A stretch of DNA of 64,000 bases from SIRX01 sp965214475 (GCA_965214475.1 OZ243953.1:1302001-1366000); one strand, 5' to 3'; shown: positions 24,613 to 34,077, counted from the first letter of the stretch. Numbers and translations are program-made. The notes: a model not told the origin generated them from the letters alone.

Positions 24613-26522
24613 AAAGGCTCTTCCTTCGACCCAGAGAACAGAGTTTCGGAGATGAAGATACTTTGCCGAGAAGTGTCGCGGTGGCCGGGTTCCAGGGTGA
24701 GCGCCGCCCGGCTAAGCAGCGGCGTAGCCCCGGCGGCCCACGCTTGCGGGCTGCACGAGGTTGGGTATTCGACGGGCTCCAGCGCCTCCTCACGCGAGTA
24801 GCCGGCGAAGAGCTCCGGTAGCCGGTAGTCGAAGTGCGCGGCGGCTTCGAGGATGGCGCGGGCGACGCGGGCCGCCGCGTTTCGGTAGCCGTAGCGTTGG
24901 AGGCCCTGCGAGATCAGGGCGTTGTCGTGCGGCCAAACAGAGCCGTTATAGTAAGAATCTGGGTCGTAACCGTCCTCGCCCGAAGCCATCGTCCTTATGC
25001 CCCAACCCCCGAACAATTCCCCTCCCATCAGCCGCTCCACCACCGCGCCGGCGCGTTCTTCGGATACTATGCCACTCCAGAGAAGGTGCCCGGGGTTGGA
25101 GGTTATCGAATCCACCTGCCGACCTTCCCCATCCAAAGCTATAGCGTAGTAACTACGGTCTTCCATCCAGAAATCCTTCTCGAAACGATCCCTCAGCGCC
25201 TCCGCTTCACGGCGCAACTCGGCGCCGAATGGTCCATCGCCCCAGACCTTCTCCGCCAATCCGGCGGTACGGAGCAGCGCATCGTAAGCATAACCCTGTA
25301 CTTCACATAAAGATATAGGTGGTTCAGGCTGCTCGCCGCTTTGGAAAAGGACTCCGTCGTCCGAGTCTTTCCATCCCTGGTTCCGGAGGCCAGCGCCGGA
25401 GCGCGTTTTGTAAGCTATGTAGCCGCGCTCGTCGGAGTTCAGGCGGTCCAGAATCCAGGCGACAGCCTGCCGGGCGGGGGTCTCCATCTCACGAACGAAC
25501 TCAGCGTCGCTCGTCCAGCGGTAGAGTTCTTCTAGCAGGATCAAGAATAGCGGTGTGGCGTCGGCGGTGCCGTAGTAGGGAGTCTCGGGGATCTCCTCAA
25601 AGAACGCCATCTCCCCACGCCGGAGTTCGTGGAGGATCTTGCCGGGCTCCGCATCGGTGAAGTCATCGTGATCGGTAGCTTGGTGACCGGCGAGCGCCCG
25701 CAGCACGTTGCGAGCCGGCTCAGGAGAGAGGACCAGTGTCTGGTAGGCCGTGATGAGTGAGTCCCTCCCGAAGAGCGCCATAAACCACGGTGTCCCGGCC
25801 GCCGGTACGAGCAACCCATCTCCCGCGTCGAAGGTGAGCGACTCCAGATCTTCGATGCTCTTCTCCCAGGTCTTGCGCAACACCTTCCAATCTGTTTCCA
25901 ATTCAGGCGCCCCGGCATAGAGTGGCGTTTGATCCGGTATCCGTACTTTCTCATTACCTTTCTGCAGATTCACGGAGACGCGCACGAGGCATTCCTCCCC
26001 AGCCCCGATCCGCAATTGCAAGGAGATCCCACCGGACTTCACCTCCAGCTCGACACCCTCCGCGGAGAGACGAACCTCCGTGCCGCGAGAGAACTCGCCG
26101 CGTCGGTATTTGTAGCGCAGGATTCCCTCCAGTACCTCTTCGGAACCCTCGCCACGCTCCAGCGGTCGGGCGTAGCTGCGGATCGCGAAGATGTCCTCGA
26201 AGTCCGCCTCGCACTCGATGGAGACCTCAACGTAGATCGGTGCGCGAGCCTCGTTCGTTAGCAGGATCTCATCGAGCATCCCGCCCCCGAGAAAACGGCG
26301 CCACACAACCCGCAACCTCTCTTCGCCCTCGTTCGTGAGGAGGATAAATTCAGCCTCAGACCCTCGCCCGTTCACGAGCTGCGGCACGAGACGCGCGCCG
26401 TCTACCGTCAGAATGAACCGGGATAGGTGGCGTATATCCCGGTAAAACAGACCTTCTCCCGGCGAGCAGATGTCCCCACTCTCGCCGGATACGGCGTATG
26501 CGCCGGGTGACGCTACGTTCAT
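24609..26522 (-). CDS. Amylo-alpha-1,6-glucosidase / glycogen-debranching-like glycoside hydrolase
   Basis: 637 residues from the ATG at 26522; its ATGA overlaps the stop of the real MBL frame, which decides the start over 26558. N-terminal GDE_N_bis-like beta domain (GLFYRDIRHLSRFILTVDG), then an (alpha/alpha)6 barrel: WFMALFGRDSLITAYQ, DATPLFLILLEELYRW, WKDSDDGVLFQSG, and YYNGSVWPHDNALISQGL. The Asp and Glu residues of these motifs are candidate acid/base residues. Members debranch glycogen or hydrolyse related glucans or glucoside-containing compounds. Translationally coupled to the upstream MBL gene. Confidence 0.9.
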   Translation of the reverse strand: MNVASPGAYAVSGESGDICSPGEGLFYRDIRHLSRFILTVDGARLVPQLVNGRGSEAEFILLTNEGEERLRVVWRRFLGGGMLDEILLTNEARAPIYVEVSIECEADFEDIFAIRSYARPLERGEGSEEVLEGILRYKYRRGEFSRGTEVRLSAEGVELEVKSGGISLQLRIGAGEECLVRVSVNLQKGNEKVRIPDQTPLYAGAPELETDWKVLRKTWEKSIEDLESLTFDAGDGLLVPAAGTPWFMALFGRDSLITAYQTLVLSPEPARNVLRALAGHQATDHDDFTDAEPGKILHELRRGEMAFFEEIPETPYYGTADATPLFLILLEELYRWTSDAEFVREMETPARQAVAWILDRLNSDERGYIAYKTRSGAGLRNQGWKDSDDGVLFQSGEQPEPPISLCEVQGYAYDALLRTAGLAEKVWGDGPFGAELRREAEALRDRFEKDFWMEDRSYYAIALDGEGRQVDSITSNPGHLLWSGIVSEERAGAVVERLMGGELFGGWGIRTMASGEDGYDPDSYYNGSVWPHDNALISQGLQRYGYRNAAARVARAILEAAAHFDYRLPELFAGYSREEALEPVEYPTSCSPQAWAAGATPLLSRAALTLEPGHRDTSRQSIFISETLFSGSKEEPF

Positions 26523-27377
26523 CGTTCTCTCCGAGCGTGTTTTCGACCGATCCGGCATCCAAACTCCAGGTCAACGGCGCGTCTTCGGATTGTACAGACC
26601 GTAGTCCCCCCCGTCAGCTTGCACGGTGGCCTGTTTGGCCAGGAAGCGCCCGCCCGTCGCGCTGCCTCGGACGCTTGCTCCGCGCCTCCAAACCAAGGTT
26701 CGCCGTGTCCGGGAAGGAGGACCCGGGCGCCGGTCTCCGCCAGGCGTTCGAGCGAGGCCAGCGCCCGGTCGACGTCGGCCGTGGCCGCCCGGGATACCAG
26801 CCGGGCGGCCACAGGCGTCGGTGTAGGGGTCGTGGGTGACCAACGCGTCGCCGGAGATAACGACGTCACGGTCCGGCAGATGCAGCGCGCAGTGTTCTAG
26901 AGTGTGCCCGGATGTAAAGACCACTTTCGGGGAGCCGGGTACGTCAAGCGTCTCTCCCTCACTAAAGCGTCGTACCTCGCGGATAGGCTTCGTGCGCGGT
27001 GCCCCGGCCTGGACAAACGAGATTAAGATGGGCAGCGTCCTGGATCCCAGGTAGAAGAGCGGGCTACGTTCGCTCACGTAGAGCCACGGACGCCGGGTCA
27101 GCGGGACGTCGTTCTCGTGGACTAACACGGGCACGCCGAGTTCCAACCGCGCCCGTTCAACAAAACCTATATGGTCGAAGTGGGCGTGGGTGAGCACCAG
27201 CGCCTCGACGGCTTCCTGCGGACGGCCCAACGTGTCCAATGCTCTAATTAGGGAATCCCAGGACGCCGGCAGTCCGGCGTCCACCACGGTAAGCTGCCCC
27301 TCGTCCTCCACGATGTACCAGTTGACATAATGCTCGCTTACCCGATGTACGCCCTTCACGACGTCGCGTTGTAGCAT
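26519..27377 (-). pseudogene. MBL-fold metallo-hydrolase with a frameshift
   Basis: From ATG at 27377 the N-terminal 190 residues show an MBL fold: VVDAGLPASW, LTHAHFDHIGF (HxHxDH motif), FTSGHTLEHCALHL and ISGDALVTHDPYTD. Near 26820 the frame departs into Arg/Gly-rich nonsense. The neighbouring frame continues sensibly: PVAARLVSRAATADVDRALA, ETGARVLLPGHGEPWFGG (last metal-binding His region), ending with TGA at 26519 coupled by ATGA to the debranching gene. One extra base near 26820 explains this. Sequencing error or real loss of function cannot be separated here. Confidence 0.85.
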
Positions 27378-27578
27378 CCAAACATCCCTTCTCCAGTGAT
27401 CCTATTGCTCCTATTGCCCTGGTCGGCGTTAGTATGTTTACCCTCCGCTTCCGGTCGGCACACGATCCGTTTGCTCCAAAGGTCACCGTCTCCGGGCCGT
27501 CGAAACGTCTTGGCCCACAGTGGGGTGGCGGATCTCGAAGAGCTCTGTGTACGGCAGACGTTTGTGTAAAGTAACCTC

Positions 27579-28781
27579 GTGATCTCGACTGCTTTCGCGC
27601 GGACGCCCACGACTTGGCTGGCGTACCTGCTGACCGGGTACTTCCTCTACCTACAGTCGGCGCTGGGACCGCTCATGCCATTCTTGAGGGCGGAGTTGGG
27701 CATGAGCTACACGACGGCCAGTCTGCACTTCAGCGCCTTCGCGATGGGCGTGCTGCCAGCGGGCCTCCTCGGGGATCGTCTCTCTGGAGCATTCGGACGG
27801 CGCCGGATGGTGTGGGGCGGCGGCTCGGGCATGGCGGCCGGGGCGGTGCTGCTGACGGCCGGCGTCCATCCGGCTGTAACGCTTGCGGGCACGCTCATGA
27901 TGGGCGCGTTTGGCGGCCTGCTCCTGATGAACCTGCAGGCCACCCTCTCCGACGCGCACGGCGAGGGCCGTTCGGTGGCGATCTCCGAGTCGAACGTAGT
28001 AGCCAGCCTGTTTGCCATTGTGGCTCCGCTGGCCGTCGGGGCCTTCGAGCGGGCAGGCATCCTGGGCTGGCGGGGTGCGGTACTCGCCGCCCTCGCGGCG
28101 CTTGCACTCGTTTACGGGCGCTTCCGGCACGCCCCCATCCCGAACGCGCAGCCCACGGGCGTGGACGGCAAAGCAGTATCTTCCGACCCACTGCCACCGC
28201 TCTTCTGGGGATACTGTGCGGTATTGTTTCTAGCTACCGCCGTGGAGTGGAGCATGGCGTTCTGGGGGGCGGCGTTCCTGCAAGACGAAATAGGTTTCCG
28301 CACGCCCGATGCCGCGGCACTGATGGGCGCCTTCTTCGTCGCGATGCTGGTGGGACGCGTAGTCGGGAGCCGGCTCGCCCGGATGATCTCTACGGCCGCC
28401 ATCCTGTTCGGCGCGCAACTCGTGGCGATAACCGGTTTCGCCCTGTTCTGGCTGGTGCCGCAGGGCGTACCGGGGACGTGGGGCGCGGCATCGAGCGTGG
28501 CGGGACTGTTCGTGACCGGGCTCGGGGTGGCGAACCTCTACCCCTTCGCGTTATCGGCCGCGACCGGGATCGTCCCGGACCGGGCGGATCGGGCGGTAGC
28601 GCGCATAGCCCTGGTCGGAGGTTCCGCCATCCTGCTAGCACCCTTCGTTCTGGGTTCGGCGACCGACGTTTTCGGCATCGGCGAAGCCTACGGGATCGTG
28701 GCTGTGATCCTGCTGGCTGCCGTGGCGACGACCGCGGTGGTCAACCGCCGGGCCGCAGTCTCCGGCCGACTACCTTCTTAG
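27579..28781 (+). CDS. MFS transporter
   Basis: 400 residues, GTG start. About twelve membrane segments in two halves. The first cytoplasmic loop has GLLGDRLSGAFGRRRM (the MFS motif A region, D-R-x-G-R-R). Hydrophobic Ala/Gly-rich helices with the half-repeat around residue 210 (PPLFWGYCAVLFLATAVEW). Substrate cannot be inferred; a sugar or drug efflux class is possible. A second frame of similar length is a shadow of it. The upstream 200 bp is shared with the divergent MBL gene. Confidence 0.9.
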   Translation: MISTAFARTPTTWLAYLLTGYFLYLQSALGPLMPFLRAELGMSYTTASLHFSAFAMGVLPAGLLGDRLSGAFGRRRMVWGGGSGMAAGAVLLTAGVHPAVTLAGTLMMGAFGGLLLMNLQATLSDAHGEGRSVAISESNVVASLFAIVAPLAVGAFERAGILGWRGAVLAALAALALVYGRFRHAPIPNAQPTGVDGKAVSSDPLPPLFWGYCAVLFLATAVEWSMAFWGAAFLQDEIGFRTPDAAALMGAFFVAMLVGRVVGSRLARMISTAAILFGAQLVAITGFALFWLVPQGVPGTWGAASSVAGLFVTGLGVANLYPFALSAATGIVPDRADRAVARIALVGGSAILLAPFVLGSATDVFGIGEAYGIVAVILLAAVATTAVVNRRAAVSGRLPS

Positions 28782-28827
28782 CATGATTTCCAGGGTTTCG
28801 ATACCGGGGCTCGATAACAAGGGCGAG

Positions 28828-28941
28828 CTACGAAAACCGGAGCCAAAGGTAATACGCTAGAGCCAGGGCTGCCAACGCGGAGACTAAGCCGATGAGCACC
28901 CCAGAGAGCTTGTAAGCCGCGATCCCAACCAGGAACCCCAC
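28828..28941 (-). CDS. Possible small single-helix membrane protein
   Basis: 37 residues from GTG, a single hydrophobic helix (FLVGIAAYKLSGVLIGLVSA, then a second hydrophobic run ending WLRFS). High third-position GC supports translation. There is no clear ribosome-binding site. An ATG in another frame about 40 nt upstream could extend it only with a shift. Weak call. Confidence 0.35.
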   Translation of the reverse strand: MGFLVGIAAYKLSGVLIGLVSALAALALAYYLWLRFS

Positions 28942-29170
28942 GCGATAGCGGGCATTACAATTTTGCGTCCAAATGCCGCCATGCGACCATTCTAAAAGAC
29001 CTCGCCCAGGAAGATAAAGTCCGGGGCCGCCGGAAAAGCCTCTTTTGTGAATGGTTTTATTTGCTACGGGCCACTGTAAAGGGTAAATTACATACACGTG
29101 GGAGAGTGATTGCTCTCCGTGGAGATTGACGGACTTTAGCTGACGTTCTATAGGCCAGGAGAGCGGGTAC

Positions 29171-31531
29171 ATGTACAAAGAAGTTTACGTCCCGGTAGAC
29201 AACTCGGATTACTCCAACCAGGCGTGCGTTATCGGCGTCGACGTGGCGCGTCAGTTCGGCGGTCGCGTCGCCGGCTGTCACGCCTACGCCGCGAAGATGC
29301 ACGACGTACGTTTCCGGCAGATGGAGAGCGGGCTTCCCGAGGAGTTCCGCGACGAGGACGAGATGAAGCGGCAGCGCAAGATCCACGACCAACTCATCAC
29401 CAAGGGCCTGGAAATTATCACCGACTCCTACATCGACGTGCTGGAACCGCTCTGCGAGAAGTACGACGTGGAACTAGTTCGCCGCTCCCTGGAAGGCAAG
29501 AACTTCAAGGTCATCGTCGAGGACGTGAACGATGGCGACTACGACCTGGTAGTTATCGGGGCGATGGGCATGGCCGCCGTCCGGGACACGGTGCTCGGGA
29601 CGGTAACGGAGCGCGTCGTGCGGCGCGTTACCCACGCGGACACCCTGATCGTCAAGGACCTCGACCGCTCCCCGTTCGAGCACATCGTCGTCGCCGTTGA
29701 CGGCTCGCCGAAGTCGCTCGGCGGCCTCAAGCGGGCGATAGAGCTGGCGCGGGAGTTCGGCGGGACGGTAGAAGCTATCTCCGTCTTCGACCCGTATTTC
29801 CACTACGCGATGTTCCACTCCATTGCGGGCGTGCTTTCGAGCAAGGCTCAGAAGGTGTTTCGGTTCAAGGAGCAGGAGAAGCTGCACGAGGAGATCATTG
29901 ACTCGGGGCTCGCCAAGATCTACACGGCCCACCTGGAGGTCGCAAAGAAGATCGCCGAGGACGAGGGCGTCGAGCTGAAGACGACCCTCTTGGCCGGCAA
30001 GCCGTTCGAGCAGACTATGAAGTACGTCAACGAGGTCAATCCGACGCTCGTGGTGATGGGCCGCATCGGCTACCACTCCGACGACGAGATGGACATCGGC
30101 GGCAACACCGAAAACATGATGCGCTACCTGAACACGAACGTCCTGGTCGGCAACTACGAGTACCAGGCCCCGGACCTGTACACCGCCGAAGAGCATATGA
30201 CCTGGACCGACGAAGCACTGGAGCGACTCGACCGCATCCCCGGCTTCGTGGTCGGGATGGCGACCGGCGCGATCATCCGCTACGCCATCGAGCGCGGCTA
30301 CACGGTAATAACCTCCGGCGTCATAGACGACGTCGTAGAGAGCATTCTCCCGCCCGGCGCGATGCAGTCCATGCGGGCCATCGGCGACCAGATGCGCGAG
30401 GCCGAAGCGATGGGCGAAGAGAAACCCATAGACTCCCTCTTCAAAGACTTCGACGAGCGCACCGCCGACCGTGAGAAAGCCAACGGCAACGGCGCGAACA
30501 GCAACGGTCACAAAAACGGCTCCGCCAACGGAAACGGTAACGGCCACGACGCGGCAGCGAAAGAGGAGATCTTCGAGTCCGGCCGCGGCGGCTTCGGCCA
30601 GTCCGAGGACCAGGGCGACATCGAAGGCGTCAGCGCCGACGTGCAGGACGAAATCCACCGGGCCGCCCAGGGCCAAGACCGCTTCGAGTGCGACGTGTGC
30701 CGCTACGTGGCGAAGGGCAAACCCGCGAAGTGCCCCGTCTGCGCCTCCGGCCCGACCCACTTCCACGCGGTGGACGCGGAGATCGCCACGACTGCCGGCG
30801 ACGAGAACATGAACCTCTCCGAAGTCTACGACGGCCGCGAGCTACACTGGACCGACGACGCCCAGGCACTCCTCGACTCCCTCGAAGAGTGGCAGGAGAA
30901 GCGCCGCGTCCGCGCCCGCGTAGAGAAGAGCGCCCTCAAAAAAGGCTACTCCACCATTACCCGCGAGTACGTCGAGCAACAGTACCGCGAAGAGACCGGC
31001 CGTGAAGCCCCCGAGGTCAAGTCCGGCGGCTGCCCCGTCTCCCACGCCAAGGAGAAAGTCCAGGAGACCACCGGCGCCACCTGCCCCATAGACCACAGCG
31101 CCTTCCAGCAGGCTGGCGAGCAAGTAAAGGTCCCCGAGGGCGGCAGCAAAGACTTCACCTGGACCGACGACGCCATCGAGCGCCTCGAACGCGCCCCCAA
31201 AGGCTTCATGCGGAACATCTCGCGCAACATGACCGAGAAGCTCGCCCGCGAGCAGGGCGCAACAAAGATAGACCTCCCGCTAGTCGAAGACGCCCTATCC
31301 GGCGCCCGCACCACGATGGAAGACGTAATAACCGGCAAAGTCTCCATCGCCGACCTCGCAAAAGACACCGGCGAGTCTATCGAAGCCGAAGAAGGCGAAG
31401 CTCCCCACCCCCCGCTAACCGTCACGATGGTCTGCACTGTCTGCAACGAGGAGATGGAGGGCATACAGCCCCCCGAGGAGTGCCCCACCTGCGGCGCCCC
31501 CGGCGAGGACTTCAAGGCGAAAGAGATTTAA
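29171..31531 (+). CDS. Multidomain UspA x2 / PCP_red-like x3 / rubredoxin-like x2 redox protein
   Basis: 786 residues, ATG with AGGAG 9 nt upstream. Two universal-stress-protein domains come first (residues about 1-165 and 170-330), the first with its nucleotide loop GAMGMAAVRDTVLGT. Then: a module with WTDEALERLDRIP like the protochlorophyllide-reductase 57-kDa-subunit domain PCP_red (about 343-400), an Asn/Gly linker (about 436-460), a CxxC/CxxC knuckle (CDVC, CPVC; about 505-540), a second PCP_red-like module (about 558-610), a CPVSH...CPIDH segment (about 620-640), a third PCP_red-like module (about 662-715) and a last rubredoxin-like CTVC...CPTC knuckle (about 753-786). I infer a stress-linked electron-transfer protein. 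The next gene is a [2Fe-2S] ferredoxin. Confidence 0.88.
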   Translation: MYKEVYVPVDNSDYSNQACVIGVDVARQFGGRVAGCHAYAAKMHDVRFRQMESGLPEEFRDEDEMKRQRKIHDQLITKGLEIITDSYIDVLEPLCEKYDVELVRRSLEGKNFKVIVEDVNDGDYDLVVIGAMGMAAVRDTVLGTVTERVVRRVTHADTLIVKDLDRSPFEHIVVAVDGSPKSLGGLKRAIELAREFGGTVEAISVFDPYFHYAMFHSIAGVLSSKAQKVFRFKEQEKLHEEIIDSGLAKIYTAHLEVAKKIAEDEGVELKTTLLAGKPFEQTMKYVNEVNPTLVVMGRIGYHSDDEMDIGGNTENMMRYLNTNVLVGNYEYQAPDLYTAEEHMTWTDEALERLDRIPGFVVGMATGAIIRYAIERGYTVITSGVIDDVVESILPPGAMQSMRAIGDQMREAEAMGEEKPIDSLFKDFDERTADREKANGNGANSNGHKNGSANGNGNGHDAAAKEEIFESGRGGFGQSEDQGDIEGVSADVQDEIHRAAQGQDRFECDVCRYVAKGKPAKCPVCASGPTHFHAVDAEIATTAGDENMNLSEVYDGRELHWTDDAQALLDSLEEWQEKRRVRARVEKSALKKGYSTITREYVEQQYREETGREAPEVKSGGCPVSHAKEKVQETTGATCPIDHSAFQQAGEQVKVPEGGSKDFTWTDDAIERLERAPKGFMRNISRNMTEKLAREQGATKIDLPLVEDALSGARTTMEDVITGKVSIADLAKDTGESIEAEEGEAPHPPLTVTMVCTVCNEEMEGIQPPEECPTCGAPGEDFKAKEI

Positions 31532-31607
31532 GCCGGTCAGCCAGTCAGCACCTCAGCACTTCAGCTTTTTCCTGACAGGCTGACTATCTGAAATGCTGAC
31601 CAGCTAA
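31532..31607 (+). terminator. Hairpin after the UspA/rubredoxin gene (terminator-like)
   Basis: AGCCGGTCAGC directly after the stop pairs with GCTGACCAGCT at 31596-31607 with one mismatch. Inner copies of CAGC/CTGA repeats (CAGCACTTCAG with CTGAAATGCTG) extend the stem. It could end or modulate the transcript before the ferredoxin gene; no long T run follows. Confidence 0.45.
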
Positions 31608-31623
31608 AAAGCGACTCCCCAAG

Positions 31624-31650
31624 CCCCGGTGAAACAGGCACACACCGGGG
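31624..31650 (+). promoter_or_regulatory. Short perfect hairpin in the ferredoxin leader
   Basis: CCCCGGTG (31624-31631) and CACCGGGG (31643-31650) form an 8-bp stem with an 11-nt loop, followed by a pyrimidine-rich TCTCTTC. It lies immediately before AGGAGG, the ribosome-binding site of the ferredoxin gene. It could be a weak terminator or a structure affecting translation. Confidence 0.4.
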
Positions 31651-31671
31651 TCTCTTCTAACAGGAGGCCTC

Positions 31672-31941
31672 TTGGCGACAACCCACAACGTAACCTTCCA
31701 GAAGAGCGGCGTAACCGTCGAGTGCGCCGAAGACGAGTACATCCTCGAAGCTGGAGAGGAAGCCGGTCTCAACCTCCCCTACGACTGCCGCAGTGGCACC
31801 TGCGTCACCTGCATGCAGCTCTGCACCGAAGGCGAGATAGATCAGGACATGGCCTTCGCCCTCGACGACGAAGACGAGGAGAAAGGCTACCGTCTCATCT
31901 GCATCGGGAGCCCGCTATCAGATGTAGTGTTGGAGGCTTAA
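31672..31941 (+). CDS. [2Fe-2S] plant-type ferredoxin
   Basis: 89 residues from TTG with AGGAGG 4 nt upstream. The cluster motif is CRSGTCVTC followed by C in LICIG: Cys-x4-Cys-x2-Cys-x(about 29)-Cys, as in plant-type and Isc-independent [2Fe-2S] ferredoxins. It lies on the same strand directly after the UspA/PCP_red/rubredoxin gene. I infer electron exchange between the two products. Confidence 0.92.
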   Translation: MATTHNVTFQKSGVTVECAEDEYILEAGEEAGLNLPYDCRSGTCVTCMQLCTEGEIDQDMAFALDDEDEEKGYRLICIGSPLSDVVLEA

Positions 31942-31979
31942 CCGAAAATTGAGCAGACTAAAAGATCGGCATTCTTCAC

Positions 31980-32714
31980 TTAACTGTTGGCCCACCGATA
32001 ACCAGTAGTTCTAACTGCTCGCATTACACCACCAACATTTCGCATCTGCTCTTTGGACCACATAAAGTTACCCTGTTCTTTTGACACCGAGTACTTGCGA
32101 CTGTCGTATAGCCTCTTGTAAACAGCCCGTGTGATAGCAATCTCACGTGGAGAAGAAGTCTCGCCTGCAAGTTTGGCCGAAGTGTTCGTACATCTACCCA
32201 CCCAAGCAACATCGTTTGTCCCGCGAATACCAACTTTGACAGCAAAAATTTGCCCTTCGTCTAAGCCGCAACCAATCGAAGATTCAAGAGCTTGTCCGTC
32301 TGCAGACTGATTATTCTCAAAGTAGCGTCGGAATTTTGGCTGCAAGACATGGTTCACAAACCACTTGACCTGCATTGCACCTTTAACGGCATTATTGGAG
32401 CGAGAGTCACCAACAAAGATAGCGAGCATGCCATCACCGTTGAAACTCCTTACCTCTCCTCCGTTCTTCTTGATAATGCGCACCGATCCATCAAAATAGC
32501 TTTTCATCATCTTCGCCGCAGTTTGTCTTCGGAAAGCGTTTGTGATGTCAGATGATTGCCGGACATCTATAAACAGAGTTGTTGCTTCAAGCTTGGCGGC
32601 TCTGTTACCTTGTGCAATATCTTGTGGCTCCGGCACGCCACGCGGCTCGTAAGTCTCGTAATCTCCACCAAGATAATTGGACACCATTTCGTCAAGGTCA
32701 TCTTTAAGGCTCAT
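31980..32714 (-). CDS. pycC: Pycsar-type nucleotidyl cyclase (second cyclase, cyclase B)
   Basis: 244 residues, ATG with AGGAG 4 nt upstream; starts 7 bp after the effector stop. A class III (CHD) nucleotidyl cyclase domain: FIDVRQSSD (metal-binding Asp50), FNGDGML (Asp94), GQIFAVKVGIRGTND and WVGRCTNTSAKLAG (Asn near residue 177, transition-state position). The same arrangement is in the upstream cyclase. Pycsar enzymes make cyclic UMP or CMP when a phage infects; the base specificity is not read from sequence here. The coding region is distinctly AT-rich against the surrounding genome. A second cyclase beside PycTM is unusual. Confidence 0.85.
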   Translation of the reverse strand: MSLKDDLDEMVSNYLGGDYETYEPRGVPEPQDIAQGNRAAKLEATTLFIDVRQSSDITNAFRRQTAAKMMKSYFDGSVRIIKKNGGEVRSFNGDGMLAIFVGDSRSNNAVKGAMQVKWFVNHVLQPKFRRYFENNQSADGQALESSIGCGLDEGQIFAVKVGIRGTNDVAWVGRCTNTSAKLAGETSSPREIAITRAVYKRLYDSRKYSVSKEQGNFMWSKEQMRNVGGVMRAVRTTGYRWANS

Positions 32715-32721
32715 ACGACTC

Positions 32722-33228
32722 CTAGCTAACGAAAGATGCTGCTACACGAGCAGTGGTCCAGAGAACCAAAAATATAACTACACATATATAAGCTCGCTGA
32801 GTTAAGCGATGCTTTTTATCTGCTACTTTGGAGACATTCCATGCTTGATTTGCAAAGTCGCTTTCTAACTCCTGCAAGGTTTTGCTATTTACCTCTCGTT
32901 CATACTCACTTGGCTCCTCAAATCGAGCGATGCCACCAAAAAAGAAAAGTGATGGTTCTCCTTTTGGCTCTAGACGGGGAAACAACGCAAAAGAAACAAA
33001 GAACACAGTTGTAAGGGCTATTATACAAGCCGCTATAAACGATATTGTTGAGAACCACTCCAAGAAACCGTTCTTTGCGAAGCCGAAGAATACTTGGTTT
33101 GCGTTCTGAACAAGGTCTGCTGAGCCGAAACTAAGGAACACTACAACGCCCAAAGCCTTTGGATCTGCGAATCGAGTCCATTCTCCAGCGGCAGTTAGTG
33201 CCTTCTGAAAAAACTCTTCATGCGACAT
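32722..33228 (-). CDS. pycTM: PycTM-type Pycsar effector (membrane)
   Basis: 168 residues, ATG with GGAGG 6 nt upstream. It follows the PycTM plan: an N-terminal helix EWTRFADPKALGVVV, a membrane segment at about 58-83 with a LFPRL exit, then LFFFGGIARFEEPSEYE (FFGxIA is the family signature), a helical linker (LQELESDFANQAWNVSKVADKK) and a C-terminal membrane segment near 146-166. In Pycsar the effector senses the cyclic pyrimidine nucleotide and disrupts the membrane, stopping the infected cell. It sits between two cyclase genes in the same AT-rich island. Confidence 0.85.
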   Translation of the reverse strand: MSHEEFFQKALTAAGEWTRFADPKALGVVVFLSFGSADLVQNANQVFFGFAKNGFLEWFSTISFIAACIIALTTVFFVSFALFPRLEPKGEPSLFFFGGIARFEEPSEYEREVNSKTLQELESDFANQAWNVSKVADKKHRLTQRAYICVVIFLVLWTTARVAASFVS

Positions 33229-33258
33229 ACGAAACCTCCACCCTAGAGTGCCATAGAA

Positions 33259-34077
33259 TTATTTTTCCACCCACCCTATTATTCCTTTACGATGTTTCTG
33301 TCCTGCAAGTATAGCGTTGCAGAATTCATCGCCATGATGCACACACCAATTAGATTTCAAAAGCTTGCAGTTAGCCTGATCCTCCGGTAATTTTTCGACG
33401 ACATTATCTTCCCACAAACGCTTGGCAGTGCCACCAGGACATCCGCAAGAGTAGGTGACATAGTCATTGTCTTCGAATTTGTTGTATACAGACTGGGTCG
33501 CAACAAGCTGATTAGCATCCGCTTTTTGTGCACACTTTGTAGCCCAATTGACTGGCTTGCCCGCCCATACAGGCTCAGTAGTTCCGCGTACTCCAACCTT
33601 CTTAACGGCTAGTACGCCAGAAGCCATACCAACCTTTAACCCTGTGTCGGGAAAACGATCGCTCATGTTTTCCTCTATGCTCGGTACTACGCTGCGTTCA
33701 CTAAAAGTCTTGAGCGTTATGCCAGCACATATAGCACGCTCAAAAGCACGTTCCCCATGATAAAGGCCAAAAAGTCCGTCTCCCTGAATGTCCACAAAAT
33801 CAGGATCGAATCGCTCGACGATACGGGTGCAATTCCCCGTTATCGCCTCATACAATCTTGCACTCGTTTGGGCATGTTTTCTAAAATTTAGACTTGTTGA
33901 GCCTTTCAAATCTACCACAACGACCACTACATCTCTAATTCGTTTCCACGTGCGTTTAGTCGAGTATATGCTGTCCTCAGGAGGAAACTGTTCCATGTCC
34001 TCAATGTCGACCGGGGTTTTGAGTTCTTTAGTAACCCGATCACTCAATTTACTGATGTACTGGTTAATACTGTTCAA
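33259..34077 (-). CDS. pycC: Pycsar-type nucleotidyl cyclase (cyclase A) with Cys/His-rich C-terminus
   Basis: 272 residues from TTG, with AGGAAAGG 8 nt upstream. Cyclase core: VVVDLKGSTS (Asp56), DIQGDGLFG (Asp100), GVLAVKKVGVRGTTEPVWAG and VNWATKCAQK (Asn177). Both catalytic Asp are kept, as in the other cyclase. The C-terminal extension holds CGC (211, 213), Cys237, Cys245, His247, His248 and Cys253, consistent with a zinc-binding module. It is the first gene of the three-gene unit, so the order is cyclase A, PycTM, cyclase B. Confidence 0.85.
   Translation of the reverse strand: MNSINQYISKLSDRVTKELKTPVDIEDMEQFPPEDSIYSTKRTWKRIRDVVVVVVDLKGSTSLNFRKHAQTSARLYEAITGNCTRIVERFDPDFVDIQGDGLFGLYHGERAFERAICAGITLKTFSERSVVPSIEENMSDRFPDTGLKVGMASGVLAVKKVGVRGTTEPVWAGKPVNWATKCAQKADANQLVATQSVYNKFEDNDYVTYSCGCPGGTAKRLWEDNVVEKLPEDQANCKLLKSNWCVHHGDEFCNAILAGQKHRKGIIGWVEK

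Noticed and set aside
27614..28786. Second plus-strand frame overlapping the MFS gene
   Set aside because: No membrane segments or motifs, Arg/Gly-rich; shadow of the transporter frame.
28828..29178. 116-codon minus-strand frame
   Set aside because: Only its last 37-40 codons look like coding; the upstream part has low GC3 and lies in the leader of the UspA gene.
29474..30766. Minus-strand frame of 430 codons inside the UspA/rubredoxin gene
   Set aside because: Antisense to a gene with clear domain motifs; Gly/Val/His-rich without family features.
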